Shown here one piece after another: positions 41,435 to 51,400 of a DNA stretch of 64,000 nt. The DNA lies in assembly GCA_049324875.1 (NCBI GenBank), contig JBMONC010000028.1, positions 1 to 64,000 of the forward strand, given 5' to 3'. Every line of letters starts with the position of its first letter. Positions within the stretch are counted from its first letter, which is position 1. Below the pieces are notes generated by a model. The model did no database searches. It saw nothing but the letters and a program-made list of their open reading frames with translations, and was not told the DNA's origin. The translations under genes were made by a program, and so were the position numbers. Source of the stretch: JAWLHU01 sp049324875. GTDB taxonomy: Bacteria > Bacillota > Sulfobacillia > Symbiobacteriales > Symbiobacteriaceae.

Positions 41435-42913
41435 GTGCTGGTTCAGATGCAAGGGATCACCAAGCGGTTCCCGGGCGTCGTCGCCAACGACTCGGTCGAC
41501 TTTGACCTGCGGGCCGGTGAGGTCCACGCCCTGCTGGGCGAGAACGGCGCCGGCAAATCTACCCTGATGTCGATCCTGACCGGCCTCTACCGGCCCGACG
41601 AGGGCCGGGTGCTGATCGAGGGCCGCCCCGTCCACTTCGGTTCGCCCCGGGAGGCGATCGCGGCGGGCATCGGCATGGTCCACCAGCACTTCAAGCTGGT
41701 CGCCCCCTTCACCGTGGCCGAGAATGTGATCCTCGGCCAGGAGGGGGGGCTGGGGCTGGGACTGAAGCAGGTGGAGGAGCGGATCGCCGCGGTCAGCGCC
41801 ACCTACGGGCTGCAGGTGGAGCCGGCGGCCAAGGTCTGGCAGCTCTCCATCGGGGAGCAGCAGCGGGTGGAGATCGTCAAGACGCTCTACCGGGGCGCCA
41901 GGATCCTGATTCTGGACGAGCCGACCGCCGTCCTCACCCCGCTGGAGGCGGAGGAGCTCTTCCGGACCCTCCGGCGGATGGTGGAGCGGGGCCACGGGGT
42001 GATCATCATCACCCACAAACTGCACGAGGTGATGGCGGTCTCCGACCGCTGCACCGTGCTCCGGGGCGGCAGGCGGGTGGGGACGGTCGCCACGAAGGAG
42101 ACCACCCCCGAGGCGCTGGCCCGGATGATGCTGGGCCGGGATGTGGCCCTCACCCGGGAGAAGCTGCCGGTCCAGCGGGGGCCGGTGCGGCTCGCCGTGC
42201 AGGAGCTGCGGGTGCGGGGCGAGAAGGGGACGCCGGCGGTCCGGGGGGCGACCCTGGCGGTGCACGGCGGTGAGATCCTGGGCCTGGCGGGGGTGGCCGG
42301 CAACGGCCAGCGGGAGCTGGCGGAGGCGATCGCCGGGCTCCGGCCCGCCGAGGGTGGCACGGTGCAGGTGGATGGCTCCCTGGCCTTCATCCCGGAGGAC
42401 CGGCTGGGGATGGGGCTGGTCCCCAACCTGGACCTGGTGGAGAATGCACTCCTGCGGGCCTACCGCAGGCCGCCGGTGGCCAGGGGTCCCTTCCTCAGCC
42501 GGCAGGCGATGCGGGAGACCGCCAGACAGTTGATGCACCAGTTCGGCGTGAAGACCGCCGGCCTGCACACCCCGGTCCGGCTGCTCTCGGGCGGCAACCA
42601 GCAGAAGCTGCTGGTGGGGCGGGAATTGGCCGAGGACCCGGGGGTGATCGTGGCGGCCCAGCCGGTGCGCGGGCTGGACGTGGCGGCCACCGAGGCGGTC
42701 CACCGGCTGCTGCTGGAGGCCCGCTCCGCCGGCAAGGCGATCCTGCTGATCTCCGAGGACCTGGATGAGCTGCTCAACCTGTCGGACCGGATCGCCGTGA
42801 TCCATGAGGGGCGGATCATGGGGATCGTGGAGGCGCGGCCGGAGGCGAGGACCCGCATCGGCCTGCTGATGGCCGGACGGGCGGAGACGGAGGAGGGGGC
42901 TGCCGCATGTTGA
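41435..42913 (+). CDS. Nucleoside ABC transporter ATP-binding protein (NupO/YufO type)
   Basis: A 492-residue double ABC ATPase of the sugar/nucleoside CUT2-like kind. The first half has GENGAGKST (35-43), LSIGEQQRVEIVK and ILILDEPTAVLTP. The second half has a degenerate Walker A (GVAGNGQRELAEAI), LLSGGNQQKLLVGREL and, in place of the usual D-E-P-T, VAAQPVRGLDV. Loss of ATPase residues in the second half is normal for this family. GTG at 41435 follows GAGGAGG. It overlaps the next gene by 7 bases. Confidence 0.93.
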   Translation: MLVQMQGITKRFPGVVANDSVDFDLRAGEVHALLGENGAGKSTLMSILTGLYRPDEGRVLIEGRPVHFGSPREAIAAGIGMVHQHFKLVAPFTVAENVILGQEGGLGLGLKQVEERIAAVSATYGLQVEPAAKVWQLSIGEQQRVEIVKTLYRGARILILDEPTAVLTPLEAEELFRTLRRMVERGHGVIIITHKLHEVMAVSDRCTVLRGGRRVGTVATKETTPEALARMMLGRDVALTREKLPVQRGPVRLAVQELRVRGEKGTPAVRGATLAVHGGEILGLAGVAGNGQRELAEAIAGLRPAEGGTVQVDGSLAFIPEDRLGMGLVPNLDLVENALLRAYRRPPVARGPFLSRQAMRETARQLMHQFGVKTAGLHTPVRLLSGGNQQKLLVGRELAEDPGVIVAAQPVRGLDVAATEAVHRLLLEARSAGKAILLISEDLDELLNLSDRIAVIHEGRIMGIVEARPEARTRIGLLMAGRAETEEGAAAC

Positions 42914-43968
42914 TCGTCACCCCCGCCGACCGAAAGCCCTGGCAGGTGGCGCTGATCTACGCCGGTGCCATCGGGCTGGCGCTCCTGCTCTCCACCGCCT
43001 TCCTGGCCCTGGCGGGCAAGGATCCGGTCAAGGTGCTGGCCACCATGTTCGGCGGCGCCTTCGGCACGAAGTACGGCCTCTCCGAGACGCTGGTCCGCTC
43101 GGTTCCGCTGGTCCTGGCCGGCCTGGGCATCGCCCTGGCGGCCCGGATGCAGCTCTGGAACGTGGGCGCCGAGGGGCAGCTTTACATGGGCGCCTTCGCC
43201 GCCTCCGGCATCGCCCTCTCCCTGGGGGAGCAGCTGCCGGCGCCGGTCCTGCTCCCGCTGATGGCGGTCGCCGGCATCGTGGCCGGCGGCCTCTGGGGGC
43301 TGCTGCCCGGCCTGGCAAGGGCCTACTGGTCGACCAACGAGACGATCACCACCCTGCTGCTCAACTATGTGGCGATCAACTGGGTCTCCTACCTGGTCTA
43401 CGGCCCCTGGAAGGATCCGAAGGGCTTCAACTTTCCCCTGACGGCCACCTTCCATATCAATGCCTGGATGCCCACCCTCTGGGGCCGGGTCCACTCGGGG
43501 CTGATCGTCGCCATCCTGGCGGCGGTGCTCCTCTACCTGGTGCTGGGCTGGACCCGCTGGGGCTTTGAGATCAAGGTGGTGGGCGACTCGCCCCGGGCGG
43601 CCCAGTACGCCCGGATCTCCATCACCCGGAACATCCTGCTGGTGATGTTCACCGCCGGCGCCCTGGCCGGCCTGGCGGGGATGATGGAGGTCTCGGGGCT
43701 GATCCACCGGCTGCAGCACAACATCTCGCCGGGCTACGGCTACACCGCCATCATCGTGGCCTACCTGGCCCGGCGCCACCCGCTGGCGATCCTGCCGGTT
43801 GCCTTCCTCTTCGGCGGGCTCCAGGCCGGCGGCTACTCCGTCCAGACCATGGGGGTGCCCCTGGCCTCCGCCTACATGATCCAGGGGGCCCTGCTCTTCA
43901 CCGTCCTGGCGGCTGAGATGCTGACCCGAAACCAGATCCGGCTCCACTGGCGAAAGGAGGCGGCCTGA
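42907..43968 (+). CDS. Nucleoside ABC transporter permease (NupP/YufP type)
   Basis: A 353-residue permease with about nine to ten helices. Family signatures are WNVGAEGQLYMGAFAA, TNETITTLLLNYVAINWVSY and GDSPRAAQYARI (cytosolic loop contacting the ATPase), then AGALAGLAGMMEVSG and FGGLQAG. It overlaps both neighbours (7 bases upstream, 1 base downstream), so it is translationally coupled. Confidence 0.92.
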   Translation: MLIVTPADRKPWQVALIYAGAIGLALLLSTAFLALAGKDPVKVLATMFGGAFGTKYGLSETLVRSVPLVLAGLGIALAARMQLWNVGAEGQLYMGAFAASGIALSLGEQLPAPVLLPLMAVAGIVAGGLWGLLPGLARAYWSTNETITTLLLNYVAINWVSYLVYGPWKDPKGFNFPLTATFHINAWMPTLWGRVHSGLIVAILAAVLLYLVLGWTRWGFEIKVVGDSPRAAQYARISITRNILLVMFTAGALAGLAGMMEVSGLIHRLQHNISPGYGYTAIIVAYLARRHPLAILPVAFLFGGLQAGGYSVQTMGVPLASAYMIQGALLFTVLAAEMLTRNQIRLHWRKEAA

Positions 43969-44900
43969 TGGACAGCTCCCTCCTGATCGCCACCCTGGCC
44001 GCCACCATCCTCGCCGGCACGCCGATCCTGTACGCCGCCCTCGGGGAGGTCTTCGCCGAGCGGGCGGGCGTGCTCAACCTGGGCGTGGAGGGGATGATGC
44101 TGACCGGTGCCGTCACCGGCTTTATCGTCGCCCTGCACACCGGCAGCCCCTGGCTCGGGGTCCTGGCCGCCGCGGCGGCGGGCGCCCTGCTGGCGCTGGT
44201 CCACGCCGCCCTGACCGTCACCTTCCGGGCCAACCAGGTGGTGAGCGGCCTGGCGATCACCATCTTCGGCACGGGCCTCTCCGCCTACATCGGCAAGCCG
44301 GTGATCGGCACGCCCCTGCCCACCCCCATGACCAAGCTGCCGGTCCCGGTCCTTGCTGACCTGCCGCTCCTCGGCCCGGTCCTCTTCGACCACGACCCGC
44401 TGGTCTACCTCAGCTTCCTCCTGGTGCCCGCCCTCTGGTTCTGGCTCTACCGGACCCGCCCCGGCCTCAACCTGCGGGCGGTGGGCGAGAACCCGGCGGC
44501 GGCCGACGCCATGGGGCTGAACGTCTTTGCCACCCGCTACCTCTACGTCGCCCTGGGCGGGGCGCTGGCCGGCATCGCCGGCGCCCACCTCTCGGTGGCC
44601 CTGGCCCCCAGCTGGGGCGAGGGGATGACCGCCGGCCGCGGCTGGGTGGCGGTGGCCCTGGTGATCTTCGCCACCTGGAACCCCGCCAAGGCGGCGGTAG
44701 GGGCCTACCTGTTCGGCGGGGTCGAGGCGCTGGCCTTCCGGCTGCAGGCGGCCGGCACCTCCATCTCCGCCTTCTTCCTCGCCATGCTGCCCTACCTCTT
44801 CACCCTGGCCGTCCTGCTGGTCACCACCGCCCGAGCCCGGACCGGCCGCCTGGAACTGCCCGGGGCGTTGGGCGCCTTCTACGACCGGGAGACGCGTTGA
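43968..44900 (+). CDS. Nucleoside ABC transporter permease (NupQ/YufQ type)
   Basis: A 310-residue second permease. Signatures are ALGEVFAERAGVLNLGVEGMM, which is split here as ALGEVFAERAG and VLNLGVEGMM, plus FRANQVVSGLAITIFGTGLS, VGENPAAADAMGLNV and GALAGIAGAHLS. Its start overlaps the preceding stop (TGATG). It completes the importer; no downstream gene follows before a repeat element. Confidence 0.92.
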   Translation: MDSSLLIATLAATILAGTPILYAALGEVFAERAGVLNLGVEGMMLTGAVTGFIVALHTGSPWLGVLAAAAAGALLALVHAALTVTFRANQVVSGLAITIFGTGLSAYIGKPVIGTPLPTPMTKLPVPVLADLPLLGPVLFDHDPLVYLSFLLVPALWFWLYRTRPGLNLRAVGENPAAADAMGLNVFATRYLYVALGGALAGIAGAHLSVALAPSWGEGMTAGRGWVAVALVIFATWNPAKAAVGAYLFGGVEALAFRLQAAGTSISAFFLAMLPYLFTLAVLLVTTARARTGRLELPGALGAFYDRETR

Positions 44901-44926
44901 GCGTTAGCCGTGGGGTCCGTTTCTTC

Positions 44927-45234
44927 GCCACGGATTACACGGATTCCCCTGAAAATGACGGCCACGGATTACACGGATTACACGGATAAAACAAATACAT
45001 TACAAAAATGTGGGTAGTGCTCCTTTCATTAGAGGTGCTGGTGCGAAGCACCGCACCATGGATTAACTTTTCTTGTGTGACGGGTGCCACCACCCCCATT
45101 CGCAGTCGGGTTCCTTCCGTTATTCTCGATCTCCTGGTTCGGCGCTTCGCACCTGCACCTCCTGATGAAAAGGGCATGAACCCCATCATTGTCCATATTA
45201 TGTCTTCATCCGTGTAATCCGTGTAATCTGTGGC
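44927..45234. repeat. Nested inverted-repeat element, copy 2
   Basis: Outer modules: GCCACGGATTACACGG at 44927 and again at 44961, both reading rightward; the complementary TCCGTGTAATCCGTGTAATC type ends at 45234. Inner arms at 45034-45058 and 45135-45159 are inverted copies with 22 of 25 matches and enclose 76 bases. The left inner arm contains the same 19 bases (45040-45058) as copies 1 and 3. There is no coding frame. It lies 197 bases before the giant SLH gene; the stretch 45235-45430 shows nothing else except that gene's ribosome site. Confidence 0.82.
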
Positions 45235-45430
45235 AAAATATGGGCCCATCACCACCCTGCTCCTACCGGGCAGGGTGGCTGCGCGCGACCACCCATTTTC
45301 GGAATCCGAAGTGGCCCGCCTGGAAGAGGGTTCGGCATCCTTCTGCCGAAGAAAGTGTAGATAGGAATTATTTGTGCTGGCTTGTGGGCCGGCGCGGCCG
45401 GGGCCGAATGAACGGGGAGGAACAGATCGC

Positions 45431-48400
45431 ATGACCAGACTCCGGAGCTTTCTCAGCGGTCTTCTTGTCATCCTGATGCTGCTCAACGGGCTGGCACTTC
45501 CGGCGCAGGCTGCTGCGGAGGAACTGGATCAGAGCCAGACCCTGCAGGAGGGCTTCCAATACTGCAAGGCCAACTACGCCTGTGCGCAGGTCTTTACCGC
45601 CGGCAAGAACGGCGGCGTCACCCGCGTCCGCGTCCTGGTGGCGAAGGAGAGTGGTACCGGCGATCTGCTTCTCCAGGTCCGGGCGCTGAACAGCAGCGGG
45701 GAGCCCATCGGGACCACCCTGGCCTCCGAGGCGGTCGCCGCTGCCGACGTGCCCGGGGCCGGGTCGCCCGCCTGGGTGGACGTCACCTTCGCGACCCCGG
45801 CCTCGGTGACGGCCGGGACGCAGTATGCCCTTTACATGACCGCCCAGCCCGACACGGTCTACCACTGGTACGACTCCCGGCTGAACCCCTATGCCGGCGG
45901 GCGCGAGTGGCTGCAGGACACCGACGGGACCTGGGATCCCTTCTCCAACAACGATCTGGCCTTTGAGACCTACGTGACCCCGCTGCCCAACAACGCCCAG
46001 CTGAGCGATCTGACCGTCTCGGCCGGCACCCTCTCCCCGGCCTTCAGCTCCACCACCTACAGCTACACGGTGGTGGTGCCCAACGGGGTCACCTCCCTGG
46101 TGGTCACCCCCACCACCGATGATCCCAATGCCATTGCCAAGGTGAACGGCAGCGATCCCTCCACCCCGGTGCCCCTCAAGGTGGGGGACAACGCCATCGA
46201 CGTGGTGGTGACCGCCGCCGACCTTGTCACCACCAAGACCTACTCGATCAACGCCCACCGCAACGCCCTGCCCACCATCACCGGCCCCTCCGACCAGACG
46301 ATCCAGGAGGATACCAGCACCGGGCCGGTCCCCTTCACCGTGGGGGATGCCGAGACCCCGGCTGACAGCCTGCTGCTCTCAGCCACCTCCCTCAACCCCG
46401 AGATCGTGCCGGTGAGCAACATCTTCCTCAGCGGCTCCGGCACCGACCGGACGATCCGGGTCACCCCGTCCCCCAACGCCTTCGGCACCGCCACCATCGA
46501 GATCCAGGCCAGCGACGGCATGGATGTCCGGACCAAGCAGTTCAAGGTCTACGTCACGGCGGTCAACGACCCGCCGACGATCAGCGCCATCGCCGACCAG
46601 TCGATGCCAGAGGATGGCACCCTGGACGTCGCCTTCACCGTCAACGACCCGGACGGGCTGCTGGACAGCCTGACGATCACGCCCAAGTCCAGCGATCAGG
46701 CGGTCCTGCCCAACACCCAGCTCTTCGTGGGCGGGACAGGCTCCAACCGGACGCTGACCATCGCCCACCAAGGGCTCCCCGGCACCACCACCATCTCGGT
46801 GACGGTGAGCGACGGCAGCGCCACCGACACCTCCAGCTTCGGCCTGACGCTGAACCCGGTCAACGACGCCCCGGTGATCTCCACCCTGGCCAACAAGACG
46901 ATCCTGGAGGACACCGAGAACTTCAGCTTCTCCTTCACCGTCTCCGACGAGGAGACGGCGGCCGGCAGCCTCCTGATCAACGTGCTCTCCTCCGACCCCT
47001 CCCTGGTGCCCGAATCGACTGCCACCATCACCAACACCGGCGGCAACGTGACGGTCACCATGCATCCGACCCCCGACATGATCGGCTCCACCACCATCAC
47101 CGTCTCGGTGAGCGATGGGGCGGCCACCACCACCAGCTCCTTCACCCTGACCATCGTGGAGTCCAACGACCCGCCGGTGATCGGGCCGGTCTCGGACCAG
47201 ACCACCGATGAGGATACGATCCTGGGCCCGATCGACGTGACGGTGAGCGACGTGGACACCCCCGTCGCCGACCTGCTGCTGACCGCGACCAGCAGCAACA
47301 CCGCCCTGGTGCCCAACGCCAACATCGCCGTGGGCGGCTCTGACTCGGTCCGCACCCTGACCATCACCCCGGCGGCCAACCAGTCGGGCTCCACCACCAT
47401 CACCCTGACGCTGAACGACGGCCTCAGCCAGACGACCAAGTCCTTCAAGCTGACGGTCAACCCGGTCAACGACCCGCCCACCATCAGCGAGATCCCCGAC
47501 ATGACCGTGGCGCAGGGGGACCCGGTGCCCACCGTCTCCTTCACCGTGGGCGACCTGGAGACCGCTGCGGGCAGCCTGGTGGTCACCGCCAGCTCCAGCG
47601 ACACATCCGTGGTGCCCGAGTCCGGACTGAAGCTGGGCGGTACCGGCTCCACCCGCTCGCTCTCCATCACCCCGACCGGCGCCGGCACCACCATCATCAC
47701 GGTGACGGTGAGCGACGGCAGCCAGACGGCCGCCGACTCCTTCGTGCTGACGGTCAGCCAGCGGCCCACCATCTCGCCCATCGCCGACGTGACGGTGGAC
47801 GAGGACAACTCCACCGGCCCCATCGCCTTCACCATCGGCGACCTGGAGACCAGCGCCTCGGCGCTGATCCTCAGCGGCAGCTCCAGCAACCAGAGCCTGG
47901 TCCCCGACGGCAACATCCTCTTCGGCGGCGCCGGCAGCAACCGGACGGTGACCGTCACCCCATACGCCAACGCCTACGGGACGGCGACGATCACCATCAC
48001 CGTGACGGATGGCGACGGCCTGAGCAGCAGCCGCTCCTTCCTGCTGACGGTCAACTCGATCAACGACCTGCCGGCGATCAGCGCCATCGCCGATATCACG
48101 GCGCCGGAGGATGCCACCATCGGTCCCATCGCCTTCACGGTGGCCGATGTGGAGACCTCGGCGGCCGCCCTGGAGATCGTGGTCCTCAGCAGCAATACCA
48201 GCCTGGTGCCCAACAGCGCCTTCATCCTGGACGGCGCCGGCGAGAACCGGACCCTCACCTTCAAGCCGGCGGCGGAGCAGAGCGGCAGCACCACCATCAC
48301 CATCTCGGTCTCGGACGGGATCGGGGCGACCACCGAGTCCTTCAACCTGACCGTGACGGCGGTGGATGACCCGCCCCGGTTCATCATGCCCTCCAACCCG

Positions 48401-51400
48401 AGCGTACTGGAGGACTCCAGCATCACGGTGGACGTCTCCGCCGAGGATGTGGACAGCCCGCTGGGCACCTACACCCTCACCGCCGTCTCGCTGGACCAGG
48501 TGAAGGTGCCGGACGCCAACATCTCGGTGACGGGCAGCAGCCCCAACTGGTCGGTGACGATCACCCCGGGGCCCAACCAGAGCGGCTCCGTGGCGATCCG
48601 GCTGACCGCCACCGACGTGGACACCGCCTTCTCCTTCTCGGACGACATGCTGCTCTCGATCGTGGACATCAACGACCCGCCGACCCTCTCGGCCTTCACC
48701 AACCAGGCGACCACCGAGGATACGCCGATCCTGGATATCCCCTTCACGGTGGGCGACATTGAGACGGCGGCGGACGACCTGCTGATCTCCGCCTCCAGCG
48801 ACAACCCCCAGCTCCTGCCGCTGGACAGCTTCGTCTTCGGCGGGAGCGGGACCAGCCGCACCCTCTCGATCTATCCGGCGGAGGATCAGTACGGCACGGC
48901 AGGCGTCTTCGTCACCATCGATGACGGCACCGACAAGGTGGTCCGGAGCTTCATTGTCGACGTCACCTCGGTGGCCGATGCGCCGCGGCTGAAGGGGCTC
49001 TCCCCGCAGACGATCAAGGAAGATGAAGTGCTGAAGATGTCGGTGGTGGTCTACGACCCCGACTCTTCCCTCTCGACCGTCAGCGTCTCGTTCAGCTCCG
49101 ACAACCAGGCGCTGATCCCGGATGCCAACATCGAGCTGGTCGGCACCGGTGCCAACCGGACGCTGGTGATCACTCCCACGGCTGACTACAGCGGCCTGGC
49201 CACCATCACCGTCACCTCCACCGGCGAGGGGCTGACCTCGGTCCAGTCCTTCCCGGTGACGGTGGAGCCGGTCAACGATCTGCCGCTGATCAGCCTGATT
49301 CCCGACCTGACGGTGCTGGAGGACAGCACCCCCGGACCGCTCTCCTTCACCGTGGGCGACGTGGAGACCCCGGCGGCCGAGCTGACGGTGACCGCCACCT
49401 CCTCCGACAAGACGCTGGTGCCGGATGCCAACATCCTGATCGGCGGCTCGGGCCCCACCCGGACGATCACGGTGACGCCCGCCCCCAACCGGTTCGGCTC
49501 GGCGACCATCACGGTCAGCGTCTCCGACGGCGCAGCCACCGCCAAGGAAACCTTCCAGGTGAAGGTGACCGGGGTCAACGATGCGCCCTCCTTCACCCTG
49601 GCCGGCGACCTGCTGGTCGATGAGGATGACGGCAAGCAATCCCTGACCGGCTTCGCCTCCTCCATCTCGGCCGGCCCGTATGAGACCGGCCAGAAGCTGA
49701 CCTTCGAGGTCAGCGTCGACAACCCGACGCTCTTCGAGTTCCTGCCCAAGATCACCTCGTCGGGGCAGCTGACCTTCACCACGGCGCTCCACGCCTTCGG
49801 CTCGGCCACGGTCACCGTGAGGCTGCTGGACGACGGCGGCGTCGCCAACGGCGGCGTCAGCGTCTCGGGCGATCAGAGCTTCACCATCACCGTCAGCCCG
49901 ATCAACGACCTGCCGCAGATCTCGGCGGTGCCGGGTCAGGGGACGGAGGAGGGGACACCCACCCCGGAGCTTGCCTTCACCGTCTCCGACGTGGAGACGA
50001 CGGCGGCCGCCCTGGTGGTGACCGCCAGCTCCTCCAACAAGACGCTGGTGCCCGATGAGAACATCGAGCTGGGCGGGATCAACGGCGACCGGTGGGTCCG
50101 GGTCCGACCGGCCCCGGGCCGGATCGGCACCACCACCATCACCCTGACGGTCAGCGACGGGACGGGCTCCAACAGCACCAGCTTCATCGTGATCGTCAAC
50201 GACGTCAAGCTGGCGGAGCTGACCCCCTCGGTGGGCGTCTTCACCCCGCCCTTCACCCCCAACACCCTGGAGTACACGGCGATCTACACGGGGGTGCAGA
50301 CCACCGCCACCCTGACGCCGGTGGGCTTCGACCCGGATGTGACCATCTCGGTCAACAACAACGTGGTCCAGAGCGGGGAGGAGTCGCCTCCGATCGAGCT
50401 CCTGGAGAACGGGGGGCTGGCGGAGATCCGCATCGTCGCCCCGACCGGCATCTCCCGGACGTACAAGGTCCGCTTCCTCCGGGCGCCGTCCAACATCACC
50501 GACCTGATCGAGCTCTCCCTCTCCCGGGGGACCCTGGAGCCGGCCTTCGACCCGGCGGTGACCGAGTACACCGCCACGGTGGAGAACTTTGTCGAGAGCG
50601 TGACGGTCCACGCCCGCCCCGGCGACGGCCGCTCCAAGGTGCTGATCGACGGCGGCGAGGAGCTGCAGGTCGGCTCCAACCTGATCCAGGTGCTGGTGAT
50701 CGCCGAGAACGGCGAGCGGAAGATGTACCGGATCACGGTCACCCGCGACAAGGGAGCGCTCGGGCTGACGAACGTGAAGCTGGAGCCGGGCGCCGAGTAT
50801 GCGGCGATCACCTTCACCACCGATGCCCCGGCCGAGGCGGTGGTCTACTACAAGGCTTCTGGCAGCGCCAAGGAGGAGAGCGTCTCGGGCCCCCTCACCT
50901 CCAATCACCGGCTCAGCCTCGGCCCGCTCCAGCCCGCCACCACCTACACCTTCCGCATCGTGGCCACCCGGGAGGATGAGACCAGCGCCGGCTACTCCAG
51001 CTTCTTCACCACGGAGGAGCCGCCGGAGGTCTCCATCTGCCCCGGCGGCGAGATCCGGACCGAGGGGCCGCGGACCGTCCTGGTCCGCTGCCCGGGTGAC
51101 GCCGAGGCGAATCGGGCCGTGGAGAGCGCCTTCCTGACGCCGCAGCCGGAGGGAACGGTGGCGACCACCACCGTGATCGACGAGCAGATGATGCGGGAGG
51201 CGCTGCGGCAGGCCGGCATCCAGCCGGGCAGCGACCTGCCGGCCACGGTGGTGATCCGGACCAGCGGGGGCGGGGAGATGCAGAGCGCCGTGATCGACAG
51301 CGCCGCGGCCCAGCGGGCGGTGGCGATGAACAGCGCCATCGAGATCCGCTCGGACTTCGGCTCCCTCACCCTGCCGCCGCTGGCGGTGGCGGGGGCGAAC

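Noticed and set aside
46260..50200. CRISPR-like or tandem DNA repeat array in the SLH gene
   Set aside because: The periodicity is about 300 bases at protein level only; DNA units are diverged and in frame, with no short identical repeats and spacers.
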